DNA of 64,000 nucleotides from the NCBI GenBank assembly GCA_020746105.1, contig CM036618.1, forward strand, positions 96,466,122 through 96,530,121. Reading direction: 5' to 3'. Made by a program: the position numbers and the translations under genes. The notes beneath the pieces were generated by a model, which ran no database searches, was not told the origin of the DNA, and was given only the letters and a program-made list of their open reading frames with translations. Positions 23,385 to 36,108 of the stretch are shown one piece after another; the first letter of the stretch is position 1; each line of letters begins with the position of its first letter. This DNA is from Trogon surrucura (Eukaryota > Chordata > Aves > Trogoniformes > Trogonidae).

Positions 23385-23454
23385 GACATCCTCATCTTGG
23401 TTCAGATCTCCACCTCACGGACATCCTCATCTTGGTTCAGATCTCCACCTCACG
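23385..23454 (+). repeat. 35-bp direct tandem duplication
   Basis: The 35-base unit starting 'gacatcctcatcttggttca' at 23385 is repeated identically at 23420. Identity of the two copies points to a recent duplication or an assembly artefact. Confidence 0.95.
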
Positions 23455-24449
23455 TAGGGAATTTCCCCTCCTTCTGAAACAGGCTAACCTCCCCTCCGCC
23501 CTGTGATCCCCAGACCTTGTCAGGCAAGAGAGGGATCCATGTATTACCATGGGGCAGGCAGAGTCATGCTGAAAGAGAGATCACCCATTCCTTTTGCAAA
23601 GGAAGGATATGAGGGGCATCTAAAACCTCTTCCATCAGGATCAGTATACATCCCAACGGTGTCATTAGTGTGTATGGAAATCAAGGGAGGCTCCCCACTC
23701 TCTTTGTGTCTGTCCCCTTCCCATGATAGGAGACTCGTTCCCGGACTTTCATCGCAGTCACATTTCTTAGTGAAGTACCAAGAACTGGCTCATCTCTCTG
23801 GGTAGCAGATGTGAGTAGTCTGGTTGTCTTACACATCTGGTGAAGAGGAGATCCTGCCTGCGGTAGAGCTTCTGTGGCAAGAAAAATTCCAGAGGAGTGT
23901 CCTGAATATATCATGCCAGTGGTGGCAAGTTGTCAGATGAAGGCTTTTGGTGATTTTTCTTTTTTTTTTTTTTTTTTTTTAACCTTTTTAATTTGCTCTG
24001 CAATCTTCAGGAACAGTTTCAGGAACACTGCAGAAATTCTGCAGCCAATGGAAAGAATAAGCATGTGCTAAACCTGAAGAAAACTTAATGGCAAGCAGAG
24101 CTGGAGTGGGAGTGTGGGGGAAAGGAGAACATCCAGAATGCTGAGCTGAAGTCATGTTTCCACTGTCATGTGGGAAGGATGTGACAGAGGAAAACTGTGA
24201 CACAGTTATTGCATCAGATACCCCAAAGTGGAACAAATGATGCATTTTTTAAAAAAAAAACCCCACATCACCTTCTAGTCCCACTCCTACTGTTGTCTTT
24301 ACCTGATCCCCCTGAAGTTTCATGTCATCACAACAAGCTCTTGAATTCAGTTGCAAGGGTCCAGTGCTTTCTGCTCTGTCTCATGTGGCACAGGTGAGGC
24401 CCTCATTCAGCCACCATCAGCCCAAGGAGCAAAGGAGATGTAGTCAGAC

Positions 24450-24718
24450 TCTTCCCAGTAGTACCAAGTGACAGCATGAGAGGTGATAGTCACAACTTGC
24501 AACAGAGGATATAAAAAGATTTTTTTCCACTGTGAAGGTGGTCAAACGCTGGCATAGGTTGCCCAGAGATGTTTGTGGAGTCTCCATCCTTGGAGACATT
24601 CAAAGTCTAACTGGATGTGGCTCTGAGCAATCTGCTCTAACCGTCCCTCCTTGAGCAAAGGGGTGGACTAGATGCTCTCGAGTAGTGCCTACCAATCTCA
24701 ACCATCGTGCATTTCTGC
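24450..24718 (+). mobile_element. CR1 LINE, 3' fragment
   Basis: A worn 3' end of CR1 in + orientation. Remnants of the ORF2 end ('gcataggttgcccagagatgt', 'gtggagtctccatccttgga') are followed by the 3' UTR 'ggtggactagatgctct'. It is more diverged than the CR1 copies in the PLB1 introns. Confidence 0.8.
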
Positions 24719-27700
24719 TTTCGATTCCACAGGAGTATATTGAGAGCGTATTTCGTTCCTCCTTGCAGTGCTATCTCATTTGAACTCCAGAATTCCTCTG
24801 TTCTAAATACCATTTTTTTTTGATGTTGGTTATGCAAGGTCAAACAGATAAGGATTAAGCTGGGAGGAGGATATCATGGCAGACAAGAATGTAAACTGTT
24901 CAGCCTGCCGCAGTGTGAGTCTCAAATTTCCCTTTTTATTTTGCATGCTCCATTCCACAGAGTAGCGTGGGAGAAGAGAAAGAGACAGGCCTTACATGGC
25001 CGTAATCTAGAGCCTACATCCCGCAAATGACTGTACAACTCTGTAAGTTTACAGACAGTGCCAGGAACTGTTGCCTGTTTGCCTTTTGCAGGCTCTCCTA
25101 CCATTTTCTTCTCTCAGGCAGAAGTTGTTTTTCAAGTTCCCTGGAAAGGTGAATAACCTACAGCCAGTGATCCTAGGTCAGGCACAATCCATCAACAGAG
25201 CACAGACACTCCCTCCAGCCCCCTACTGCCCTTCTGTAAGCGTAAGTGGGCTCTGAGGCTTGGAAAAATTCATCCATGACTCCCAATGATGACACAAGCT
25301 CATGCTGATGATTACTGATGTGAGCGGCCACAGCAGGATTTGATGGTGGTTTTGGGCAAAGGGAAGAAATAGGTCAGTTCTTTTCCTTTGGGTAGCTCGA
25401 GTTATTCAAGCACTGGATGCTCTAATTTGCCTAATTCCTATTTCAGTTGCTTACATCATATTATGACTTTGAAATGCACTTAATTTAGTTTTGAAACTGT
25501 TTATCTCACGTTAATGAGAGTAGAGCAGCAGACACCAGCCTGGGGGCTTAAAAGAAAAGTTACATGCCAGAGGCCCACGAATGTCTCCAGTAATCTAGGG
25601 GGAAAGGTGAGCTCATGATCCCTCCATGTCTAAGATTGCCGTATGGTCTAACGAGGCACAGCCCTCCTGTGACCCCTCAAAACCAGGGCTTAGGGCAGGG
25701 TGTCAACACCAGCAGTGAGCAGCACCAGAGCCTCATGCAGGAGTTGGTCACTGTAACCTTCGTTCTAGGTTGATGCTGACTTTAGAGGGCTGCAACTCTC
25801 CGCTCCTCCCTGGCTGCTGCAGGTCATGGGGGTGATGGGAGACGTTAGCTGGCTTTTGTAGCCTCCAATTGAACATTGTGTTTATGAGCCACAAGGACTG
25901 TGATTAAATCTCTAAGCAATGTTCTGAGGCCATGCTGGTATCTAATTACCTTCTCCACTTCTGGCAGCAGAGGAAATGAAGATCTGCCTGTGACACTGTT
26001 TGTGGTGAAAGGGAAGGAATAGGAAAGTAGAGTGATCCCTTTAAAACATCAGCTTCAGGTGCTTTCCTTTAGCTTGTGTGTGCTCTTCTGTAGGCACCTG
26101 CAGGTGCTTGTCCTAGAGTGATGGTCTTCCTCCCTCCTGCTCTTGTCCTGGTGAAGGTGGAGGTTTTGCTGGAGCTGCAGTCACCCCTTGTCAGGCCTTC
26201 CCCAGGCAGCTGTGAGGAGCAAGGTTGTGCTCTGGTGGCGCAGAGCAGAAGGAGTTGCACAATCCTGGCAACTCAAGGTCCTCCAAGATGCACCTTGACT
26301 ATAGAAAATCCCTGATGGCATGGACCTGCCTGTCCTAGGAGGCTGGAGGAAGACCCTCCTGGAGAATTGCTCTTAAGAGTATACTTGGCTTCCTTTGCTT
26401 GGTAGGTCTGTCCTCCACCCCTGCTGACTGTGTGGTCTCTATTTTGATTTTCTTTTCTCACTTGGCTCCAACTCCTAATTTCCATGTGCAGCTGCTGCCA
26501 TTGCTCTGTTCCCTGGGACCAGCGGCATCTCCACAGACACGTTTCTGGTGGTGGGGAGGGAGGAAGACTGCTTCCACCACAGGGCTATACCAAGGGTAGA
26601 ATCCTGTGACCCGGTGCCATGAGGAAGAAAGTCATTACTAATCCCTACCATGCTGTAGCTCCGCCTGTCCAGCAGGATCAATGGCACCATCTCGGCCCCA
26701 TTATGTTGACTCTGAATCAGCAAGGAACGCCAAGGAGCTGGGAGGAAAGGGCTCCGCCCTGTGTGGGTACTGCCGCCTGCCTGGGAGAGTCAGGTCCTCC
26801 TTTCCTCTCCCTTGATTTTGGAAGAGGTGGTAAAGCGCTCAGTGGCGCTTATGCCCACAGGCTAGCCAAGACCCTAGAGGAAGATGGGAAGGGCAGAGAT
26901 CTTGCCGGTGTGTGTGCCAGGCTCGCCAGCCCCAGGAGCGTGGGACGAGCACGGGTGCCATGCACCCTCCCCACTGAGGCCAACCAGTTCTGCTGGCAGG
27001 TAGAGGCAGGGGTGGATCCTGGAGCCATTTCCACGGAGCAGGCTGATGATGGAGAAAGCAGGAAGGCTGCAGCTGCCTCCTTGCCCCCATGTTCACGCAA
27101 GGTTGAGGATCCAGCATTTAGAAAAAGGTCCTGGTGAGAACTTGCCCATCCATCCCTATGCTGTACACAAAGACGAAAGGAGACAGTTTTTCAGACTATA
27201 CCATTTAAGGAGTTCCTCAGCTTAGTGAACCTCGGCTGACCTCAGGGTATACTGAGTTTCCAGCTCAGCAGTGCAGCGTTTCAGTTGAAAGCACGCCACC
27301 CAAAACATCACTTCTTGCATCTGGGGGAAAGGGGGGGACTAAGAGAGGGTGGACAGGAAACGTCAGTGCACTGAAGCAAAGGTGCCATTGGGTTAGTGGC
27401 TCTCAGACATAGCCAGGTCCCTTCCTAGGAAGGCTGTTGCAGACCAACAGGATCAGTTCAAATGTGAAGCAGTTTCAGCAGCTTTTTGGCAGACACTGGG
27501 GCAAGGGGGATGGGAGGGCGCCAGGCCTGCAGCACTGCTGGGTGCTGCAAGTCGGGACGCAGGAGCGTTGCCCCAGCAATGCAGTGTTTACAAAGGTGAA
27601 AAACATTAATAACACGCACTGTGCTCCTCCTGTTGTCTCAACAAGACCAAGGTGTGTAGAGGAGAGCGTGTGTGTACATACATGCATGCATACACGCACT

Positions 27701-30700
27701 CGCTGTGGCTGGCGCAGGTTACTGCTCGGTGCAGAATTATTCCAGCCGGGCTGCAGTCAATACTGACAAATACGGCATACGTCTCGTCTTGCCCATAGCA
27801 ATGAGGGAGCTGTGGCAGGCTCGATGCGTTCTTCCTCTTGTGAAAGACACAGGGTGTTTTCAGCAGTGTGGGGAGCTCATGCCCCAAGCACCTCGGGTCC
27901 CCATGGTGCATGGTCTTGCTGCTGCACCAAGTGGGTTTGGAGGAGAGGGTGGGGAGCGACTTCAAACCGGGCACCTTCCTTGCTGCCAGTGGTTTGTCCA
28001 CTCAGCGTGCTGCACGAGACGGGTTCAGTGTAAGAAGAAAATAAAAAAAAAGCAGGAAAAAAAAAAGCATGTGAGATCATATAATTAAAGATGGTATCAG
28101 AATGTCTAATTAGGATGACTGAGAGAACTTGGCTGGGAGACGCAGCCAAGAGCTGAGTTAGTGTGTTTGCCAGTCCAAAGCTCCTTAACAGTAATTAATC
28201 CTTAAATGTCCAATTGTTCAGAGTTCAAGGAAACACCTCCTACTACTGTACTTTGTGTTCCTGTTAAGCAAGGAGACACAGCAGGGCGTGTGCCCTTATT
28301 CTGTAAGAGCGACACGCCTAGGGGTGTTGTTAGGAACTAGACCGAAGGTTGAATATAATTATTAACTACCTAAGAGTTCCCAGCATTGCACAATTACCCA
28401 GGCCGCCTTGCAGCTGTGTGCTCGCCCAGTTTTATTTTTTATTTTTATTTTTGAAATAGAAATGTCAAGCTTTTGTCGTGCATATGTACATATTATACCG
28501 AAGTGTCATCTACTCCTCTTCCAGTGTCCTGTGTGCCACTGAGCCAGGCTGCATTAGAGGAGGAGTCCAAGGGGAGCAAATCATGTATGTACATACACAC
28601 ATACATACTTACTGCAGGAAAGTCAGGGCTCTTCAGTGAAACCCAGTAGGCTTATTTACATCGGTTGCAAATTTGACCCAGAGATTTTTCCTTTGTTTTG
28701 ATGCTGTCAGCGACTCTTGCATTAACATAAAAGCCTTGGCTATTTACTCTTGTGGGTTTTTTCATTCTGTTTGCATTTTTGAGGTGGGCTGTGTTGTTGT
28801 GTTTTTTTTTCTTCTTGATATTAACAGGTGGGAAAACCTGGAGGAAAGAAGCATAGTTTTGACACAGCAGGTGTTCTACCATCATTGGACCCTTGTCCAG
28901 GCAGGGATGCTTAAGTGAGTGGGCTAGAGGAGCAGAGCTGCCCCTGTGTCAGTGCCTTGAGGAAAAGCCCAGCTCAGCGGTGGCACGGCGTATCGCTCTC
29001 AGACGGGGGGGAGTTATGTGTCATTTCCTCAGATGAAGCATCATCTTTTAAGTTGCATTTCTGAGTTTTTTATCCTCTTCTGGTTTGGTTGTTTTTTTTT
29101 TCTAATTGACCCTTTCTGGTGGGTGTGGTGAAGACCTGTCTGGGAGCCGGCTGGCCAAAGTTGCTTCTGCAGGGGATCATTAACTCGGGCGTCAGCCAAG
29201 GCCATTTTAGTGTTTATAAAACTCAGACAATTAAACACGGTCACAGCCCTGAAATGCTATAATTGGAAAGCAGACTGTGATGATGTCCATGGAGAGGGAC
29301 TGGCTCCCTGGCACTGACGTGGGATGGGCGGGCAGGGCCGTGCTGTCCCGCCAGCCTGGCCGGGCCTGGCCGGGGCCGCACCGTGCAAACGCCCAGCGGG
29401 GAAGGTCCCTGCCCTGCCGAGCTTACACGCTACAGACACGAAAACAAAAGCTGGGGAGGGAAATGGAGGAGAAATGGGACTTGCCCCCAGGCCACCTGGC
29501 AGCCAGGAGCTGGCTCTGGCACGTAGGCTGAGTTCCCCAGGCACTGGCGGGCCCATGGCAGGCCCCCACGCCATCCTAAAGCCAGCTCCGACTTTGCTCC
29601 TACAGGAGTTTATCAGGGCACGAAGGCTCTCCCCCTGCCAGGCCACCATTCTGGGAGAGCAGAGAGACTGGCCTTGTCCCATGGCTGCTGCCTGGGGATT
29701 TGGAAATGGCCGGTAACCAGACCCCGGACCCCAGGCAGGCTTTGGTGTCACAGCCAGTGGTTGGGGCTCTGCCCAGTTTGTGCAGTACTGCAACCTGGCC
29801 TCCACTCTTGACCAGTGCTGGGTACCACAGTACCAAACGCCATTGATGCTTGTTCCCCAAGGGTGATTGAACGGCCATTGGGACCTGCATCAGGCAGCTG
29901 TTGAACATGCTCTCCAAGCAGATCTATGTCTTCTGTAAAGTCTGGCGAGTGGGGTAGATGCCGAGTACCGGATCAGGATCACCACAGCGCTTCTCTAAGC
30001 TCTGCAATTGACTCACTGTTTCACCGTGAGCACATCACTTCACCTTCTTGTGACTCAGAATTTTCATCTATCAATTAGGGATTTATGAGGTTTAATTAAG
30101 GTCTGTGAATCCCTTTGAGATCCTTGCTTGAAAGATGCTGTGCAGGCATAAAGTAGTGCATGCAATGAAGAAAATAAGAGAAATTAAATGCTTCAGACCA
30201 GAGAGAAGAGAGGGCAGTTTCCCCACTGCTTGGTCTCCCAATTACATGCTCCCTGTTTGGATGGCAACCTCACTTTAACCTGTGGACAAACGAACTTGTT
30301 CACCCCTTCTTGCAGCAGACAGGTGATGACGTGCAGCAGCGTCTTACTCATTAGTTAACCTCCAGTCATCTTTCCAGAAGTATGAGCAAACGGGGAAGGG
30401 AGCGAGGGCGGGTGAAGAGTATGAATTCCAGAGAAAAGGGAAGTATCAGAAAGCAAGCTAGGGTGTGCAAGGGCCTTTATCACTGCTACTGAGATCTAGC
30501 TCTGCATAGTAACAAACAGGAATAGATCTCATCTGTCCCTAGAGGTACGTGCCCCGGAGCAGGGAAGAGCTGATGAGTTACAGCAGAGAGGAAGCAAGAG
30601 AGTCTTCTTATGCAAGGCATGTTTCAGTGTCAGTGGTAGACTTGACTTTAAGGAGTCTGAGGAAAGCATTTGAACCTAGCTAGAATGAAAAGTTGTTTTA

Positions 30701-33700
30701 TCTATCTTTTTTTTTAAGGTTTGTTTGCAGAAGTCATTGAACACACACTTCAATTAAAGCTCAGGCTTAAATGTAAGCATGTGCTTAAAGCCTTTGCTGA
30801 ATGGGGATATGCCCAGATTTGTCTAGGTGCTAGGTGGAAACCAGGTCTAAGGGGAGGCAATGTAACAGCAGCTGTGAAACTAGCCGGTCCACGAAGGTCT
30901 CCAGGAGCCATGCAAAGCAGTACAATGTGAACAGCCTTGTCATAATTTTCATAAGATGAGGTTCACCTGAAAGGAGGAACGGGCAAAAAGGAAGGTCCAT
31001 CTCCCATCTGTGTTTTCCCCTTTGCTTGCTGGACAAACAGCAAGCAAACAGCTGGCTCCAGTAGGTGTGGTCTGTGTATGCACTCCTGGGTGTGCCACTT
31101 TGTTGTGTTAAAAGAACCATTCCTCACCTGAAAGCAAGTTTCCAGGTTGTCACTGACAGTCACATCAAAACTCATGACCCCTCCCATCCCCCACCTGCAT
31201 GCCTTCCCTCTTACATAAGAAAAACAGATGCCTGTTGAGATGAAACCCAAACTAGCCCTGGAGTTGATGCCTTTGTTCCACACCGATCTGGGACCTCTCT
31301 GCGTATCTTTCTTCCCAGCTGCCAGGGAAAAACAGATGCATGATAATTGCTGCTGGCTAGAAAAGGTCCCTGCATTTAGGATGGCTGTCCTCACTCTGCT
31401 CCTCTCTCCTGGAAAACCCTCCCCCAGTCCATCCAGCTTTCCTCAGAGTTTCTTAAGCTTCTTGTTAGACTGGCTGGTCTGCTCTAAACTCCATCTTTCT
31501 GAAAGTGTTGAAGCCCCAGATTTGGCACAACGTTTAGCACCAGTGAGCATTCTTTTGGGATAAAGCATAATAATGACCTTCTGTAGCATGCTTATGACAC
31601 TCCATTAACATATCCCAAAAGAAATGTTTGTTTTTATTTCAACAGCAGCACACCATTGACTCATTATATGATCCATTCTAATTCCTCCAGATCCTTTTGT
31701 GTAGTACTGCTGCTTAACTAATTATTCCAAGTCGTTCATTTGTGCACTTAATTTCTCCTTTCCAATCACAGTGCTTTGCTGTGTTTTTATTGAATTTTAT
31801 CCAGTTGAATCCGAGCAGCTTTTGCAATTTATTGAGATCACTTGAAATAATAATGTGCAGATTAATTGTTCAGAAAATCCTATGCACAGGCCTATGCCTG
31901 CACCCATAGCTGGTTCCAGAGCCCAGCCTTTCTGTCTTAAAAACAAAGGCCTCTTAGCACTTGATGGCATTCTTGCAATATTCAGCTGAAATGTCAGGAT
32001 CAAGCCTGGCAAAGCTGTGAATTTTGGAAGGCTCTTTCAGTGGAGATATGGAATAAGAGCATCTGTTCAGCTGGCAGTGTCTTTTGGTTTCCGACCATCT
32101 AGCATTGGTTTAAATCACTGATATTTTTTTGTATTATTACTGGTTTTCAAAGTGTGCAGTCATTGAAAATATGCAAGCTTGAAATCGGCTTCTTGACTGC
32201 AAGGGAAGAGACAGAGATACTGTTGTGTGGTTGTACACCTGGACAGCCACAGGTCTCATCAAGAAACCTCTAGCGTGGGCTTCCCCTCCTAAACACTGGA
32301 GCTGTAGTTCTACTGCCATGACATTTTTTTACCCACTCCCAGCCGAAGCGTCCGGATACACGTTGTGTTCGGGAGTGAAAAGGTAGGATTTTGGTGTCCT
32401 CTGGTGGCAACTATGAGAGTCACAGCTGGCAAAAACAAGCGTGACACTCCAACTGCAAATTGTCATTCAAGCCAACTATCCATGTGCTCCAGGCAGAGCA
32501 GTGATATTCCATTCCGCCCTGTACTGTAAATATTTCTAGTCCAGTTTGGCTTCTATAGTTTCTGTATGCTCACCCCTCCTATTGATTTTACTCCTGGTTA
32601 ACCGCTCCCCTTTCTAGAGTGTTGAGGTGTGTGTGACTTGGGGTTTAAAATTGATTTGATAGTTTTTGGTTGTTGTTCCGCAGTGATTTCTTTGCTTCCC
32701 AAAAGGCTATTTAACTTCTGTAAGCACTTCTTCTCGGTTAGTGGAGACTTCAGCTGCTTGCCCTTACATGGTCCATTAGTAAAACAAGTGCACCTGTGTC
32801 CAAAGGCCTTTTAACCCACTTCTCTAAGCGCTGAATCCATTATCCTCGGGCTTGCCCCAATGTGGTTCCACTCACCAGGTGAAAGAACTGGTGAGCAAGA
32901 AGACACAGAGCACCTGGACAGCCTGTGTTTGGCTCTTTTAGCCACAGAACAGGTGAGAACAGCTCAGAATGTTGCATAGATGGTCAACACTATGGTGGGA
33001 GGACATGTTTGCCACAATTTGTGGTGTGTAAAGTATGTAAAAGGCTCCTGGCTCCAGGTGCTTCTGCTGCATAAGGACAAAAACTGATCAACCTTGGAGG
33101 TTAAAGGTCTGTAAGCGTTTGGTGTGACTGCAGCCAGAAGAGTGAAACAGCCTTATCCCTTAGGAGGAAAAGCAGTCTTATCCCCTCTCCCCATCTCACC
33201 CACTATGATGCCACTTTGTAGTCGTCTTTTTTTCAAGGGCAGGACAAGTACTAACGATGCAAAAGGAACATAGCACAGCTCCGTCTGGCTCATTGAGGTC
33301 AAAGGGATACATTTTCTGACATGTAGAGGCAGGCTGAGAAACAAACTTCTTTGGGGGAGTCAGGTAAACAGAGGGGTTTTGGGGTGTGAGTAGGTGGACT
33401 AGGAAGTCTGGGACACCGTGGCACCTAGACAGGCTCGCCCCACTGAGGCTGCGTGTTGTACCTTCATGTGGGAAGAGCTTCAGAGAGCGCAGGAGAGTCA
33501 GGAGCTGCCCACACGGTTGCTGCAATTATAGTGCTGGCTGCAAACAGAGACCCTCTGTGGCGTGAATACAAACAGCAGAAAGCTGGCACTGATTTAGCAA
33601 TTCTATAACTTAATGGAAAAGAATGGGAGAAAGGGAGCACCAGTGTTTCCATTTTAGAGGGAACTACAGCACTTTGAGACTTGGGCTTCAATCCACAGAG

Positions 33701-35275
33701 GTATTTATTTTTAGGTGCCTCATTTTCCTGCAAATCGTTGACAATTAGGTACGTTGGATGTGAGCATCAATGAAGTCACCCAGAGACTCACAAGAGGAGA
33801 ACATACATTTTCTGCTGCCTGCTTTAAAATACCATCAGTGTCTATCAGAGGCAGACAGGCTGCTTCCCTTTTGCTATCTGCCTTCCTGCCAGCACTGCCG
33901 TCTCAAGGCTGTGGTAGTGCTGACGGACTCTCCCAAGACTGTGGCTGTAAACAGGGCTCTCCATTATCTCCTGATTTGATAATTGAGGGGCCAGCTGAAG
34001 ATGAGGCCACGGCAACTCTCTGGTCCCCAGCTTCTTGCTGCTTGCAGACTCAAGCAAATCCTCATGCTAAAGGCAGTCATTGTCAGCTGGCCTACAGAAG
34101 GGCAATGATGAGCAGGAAGAACACCCACCACCTCCCTTCCTTCCCACAGCTGCAGGGACTCCTGCCCCTGTGGAGCAGGGGGGATTTCAGCCTATAGCAA
34201 GATCTGCAGCTCGCCAGTATCAAAGGCCCAGAAGCTGCTGGAAAAGGCAGTGAAGAGCAGTTTGAGCTCTTGCTGCGAAGGTGCACCACATTTTTTTGTG
34301 ACAGGTGGTGGGGCATGAGGGACCTGTGCCAGCTGTACAAGTTGCAAAGGCAGACTGGGGTACCGCGAGCCTCCTGGCAGTGCTGAGCATAGCCTGTGGA
34401 GACAGACTTTGTGCTTTACTTTTGTGCCAGCCTCAGGTCAGTGGCTAAAGGGCTTGTGCCCTTGCCAAGCAATTAAAGAATCTGTGTGGGAGGTTGTACC
34501 CTCCTGCAGGCATAAAGAGGAAACTTTGAGTTTTGTTTGCTTATTAGCATTGGATCTGAGGTTTCATTGTAATATTGCTGCTTTCAGCTACTGCTGAGTG
34601 TTTGCAAGAGGCTGCTGCTTCATAGCTTAACCAAAATGTGGGTATAACCTCAGCTGTGACCCAGCTTGCTTGCTTATTTATTGCCACAGCTCAGGTCTCT
34701 GTAGCAGCTCTGGCAGTCCCAAATATCTAAGTGAAGACTCCAGTGCTCAAGTCACGTGAAGAGGATTTGAGGCTTTGTGTTTGGATTTGTTTTTACAGGT
34801 GTTTCTTTATGAATGCTATTTTAGACAGGATTTTGATCCTCCTCGTCTGCAACTCCAGAAGCTTTTTTTTTTTTTTTAAGGAAGCCACCAAGTACTACGA
34901 AGCCTTTTGCCCACTTTCAGTAACCTGACCATACGCAGAGCGGTGCTCTCCAACTCCTGCCCGAAAAGGCTTTAATTAACATTTGACTTTTTTTTTCCCC
35001 CTTTGAGTATTCCCATTCTCTCCAGCAGGTGGTAGCAGCCTCCTTTAAGCTGTGCAGTTCTCTTGCCTGCTGCTGCCAAGAGTTGCTGCCCCGTGATTCA
35101 TGTCCCTGGGCTGCCCTTGGCCTCTACTTCATCTCCTCACCCTCCTCTACATCCCTGAACTCTCCTGTGGAGGAAGATTTGCTACTTAGGTCCAGAGCGT
35201 ACACTAAATTTACCAGCAACATGAAGCACAGCAACAGGAGGGGATGGCACAACATCACGAGGAAACATGAAATGG

Positions 35276-36108
35276 CTCACTGTCCTGGGTTTAGCTAAAA
35301 ACCCAGTCCTGTTTAGTGATATTTACTTTTCAGTTTAGTGTCTTCTAAAAGGCTGCATGTTCTGAAGTCAGCAGCATGTTTTTGCAGACAGTGTGTGCTG
35401 CTGGCAGTGATAACACCTGATGTTTGCAGTCACTGCCTGGGACTGGGATGCAGAAAGGCTCTTGCTTATACTTATTCCTGTAGTGACCAAGGCCACTGCT
35501 GGCTCTTGTGTGCCACGCTGGGGGTGCCGGGTAGTAAGAGGGGGGCACAAGGAAGTAAAAAGTGGCACCTCCGGGGGGTAATAGACAGGACAGGTGACCA
35601 ACGAGAGTATTCCATCCCATATACGTCATATTTAGTATAAATTGAGGGATCACGGGAGTTTCATCCCTTTTTCGGTCTTTTCACCCTTCTCTTCGTTTCG
35701 CCCTTTTTCTGCAATGGCCGGTGTCCAGGGAGGACTCCATCTGACCTCCTGATTTTGATCTGGATCCTGAGTTCCCGAATCCAGCTCCCTGTATCCAGCT
35801 CCTGCCGCCGCTGAGCCTGGGGTTTCCCCAGTGCCTCCTGCTCTGCAGCACCAGTGGTGATTTCTGTCGGGGGAGGGAGTCGGGTTTGATATCGGGCTAC
35901 TATCTATAGTTGTATATAATTCTTTACTTTTATCTTTTTACCATTATTTCTATTATTTTCATTAAAGCTGTTCTACTTGTTTTTCTTCTCTAACCTGTAA
36001 GTCTCTCTGCCTCATTCCCTTTTCTCTTCCCGTTTGGGGGGGGAAGAGGGGGTTAGAGAACGTCTGTCCGCGTTAGTGGCCGGCCCAGCCCTAACCCTCG
36101 ACACTCAC
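35276..36108. mobile_element. Solo LTR of an endogenous retrovirus with target duplication
   Basis: An 823-base element at 35281-36103 begins TGTCCTGGG and ends CCTCGACA, so has TG...CA termini. It is flanked on both sides by CTCAC (35276-35280 and 36104-36108), a 5-bp target site duplication. Inside are a TATA-like TATAAAT at 35636, a poly(A) signal ATTAAA at 35961 and a short hairpin at the 5' end (35285-35306). No internal retroviral gene is present, so it is a solo LTR left by recombination. The 5-bp duplication suggests an ERV-L-like or gamma-like group; I cannot assign the family. Orientation is + from the TATA and poly(A) signals. Confidence 0.9.

Larger units (their letters stand above)
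21871..35275. other. Intergenic between FOSL2 and PLB1, left part
   Basis: No exon or known protein is visible. Open frames (for example 26619-27137 on + and 29257-29805 on -) look like chance frames in GC-richer stretches. It contains one CR1 fragment, a 35-bp tandem duplication and poly-T runs (22408, 23958). Regulatory elements may be present but cannot be recognised without comparison. Confidence 0.6.

Noticed and set aside
26619-27137. 172-codon + strand open frame in the intergenic region
   Set aside because: It has no domain, begins without promoter context and lies in a locally GC-rich stretch; likely chance.
29257-29805. 182-codon minus-strand open frame
   Set aside because: Low-complexity proline/glycine/alanine-rich shadow of a GC-rich patch, with overlapping frames on the other strand.
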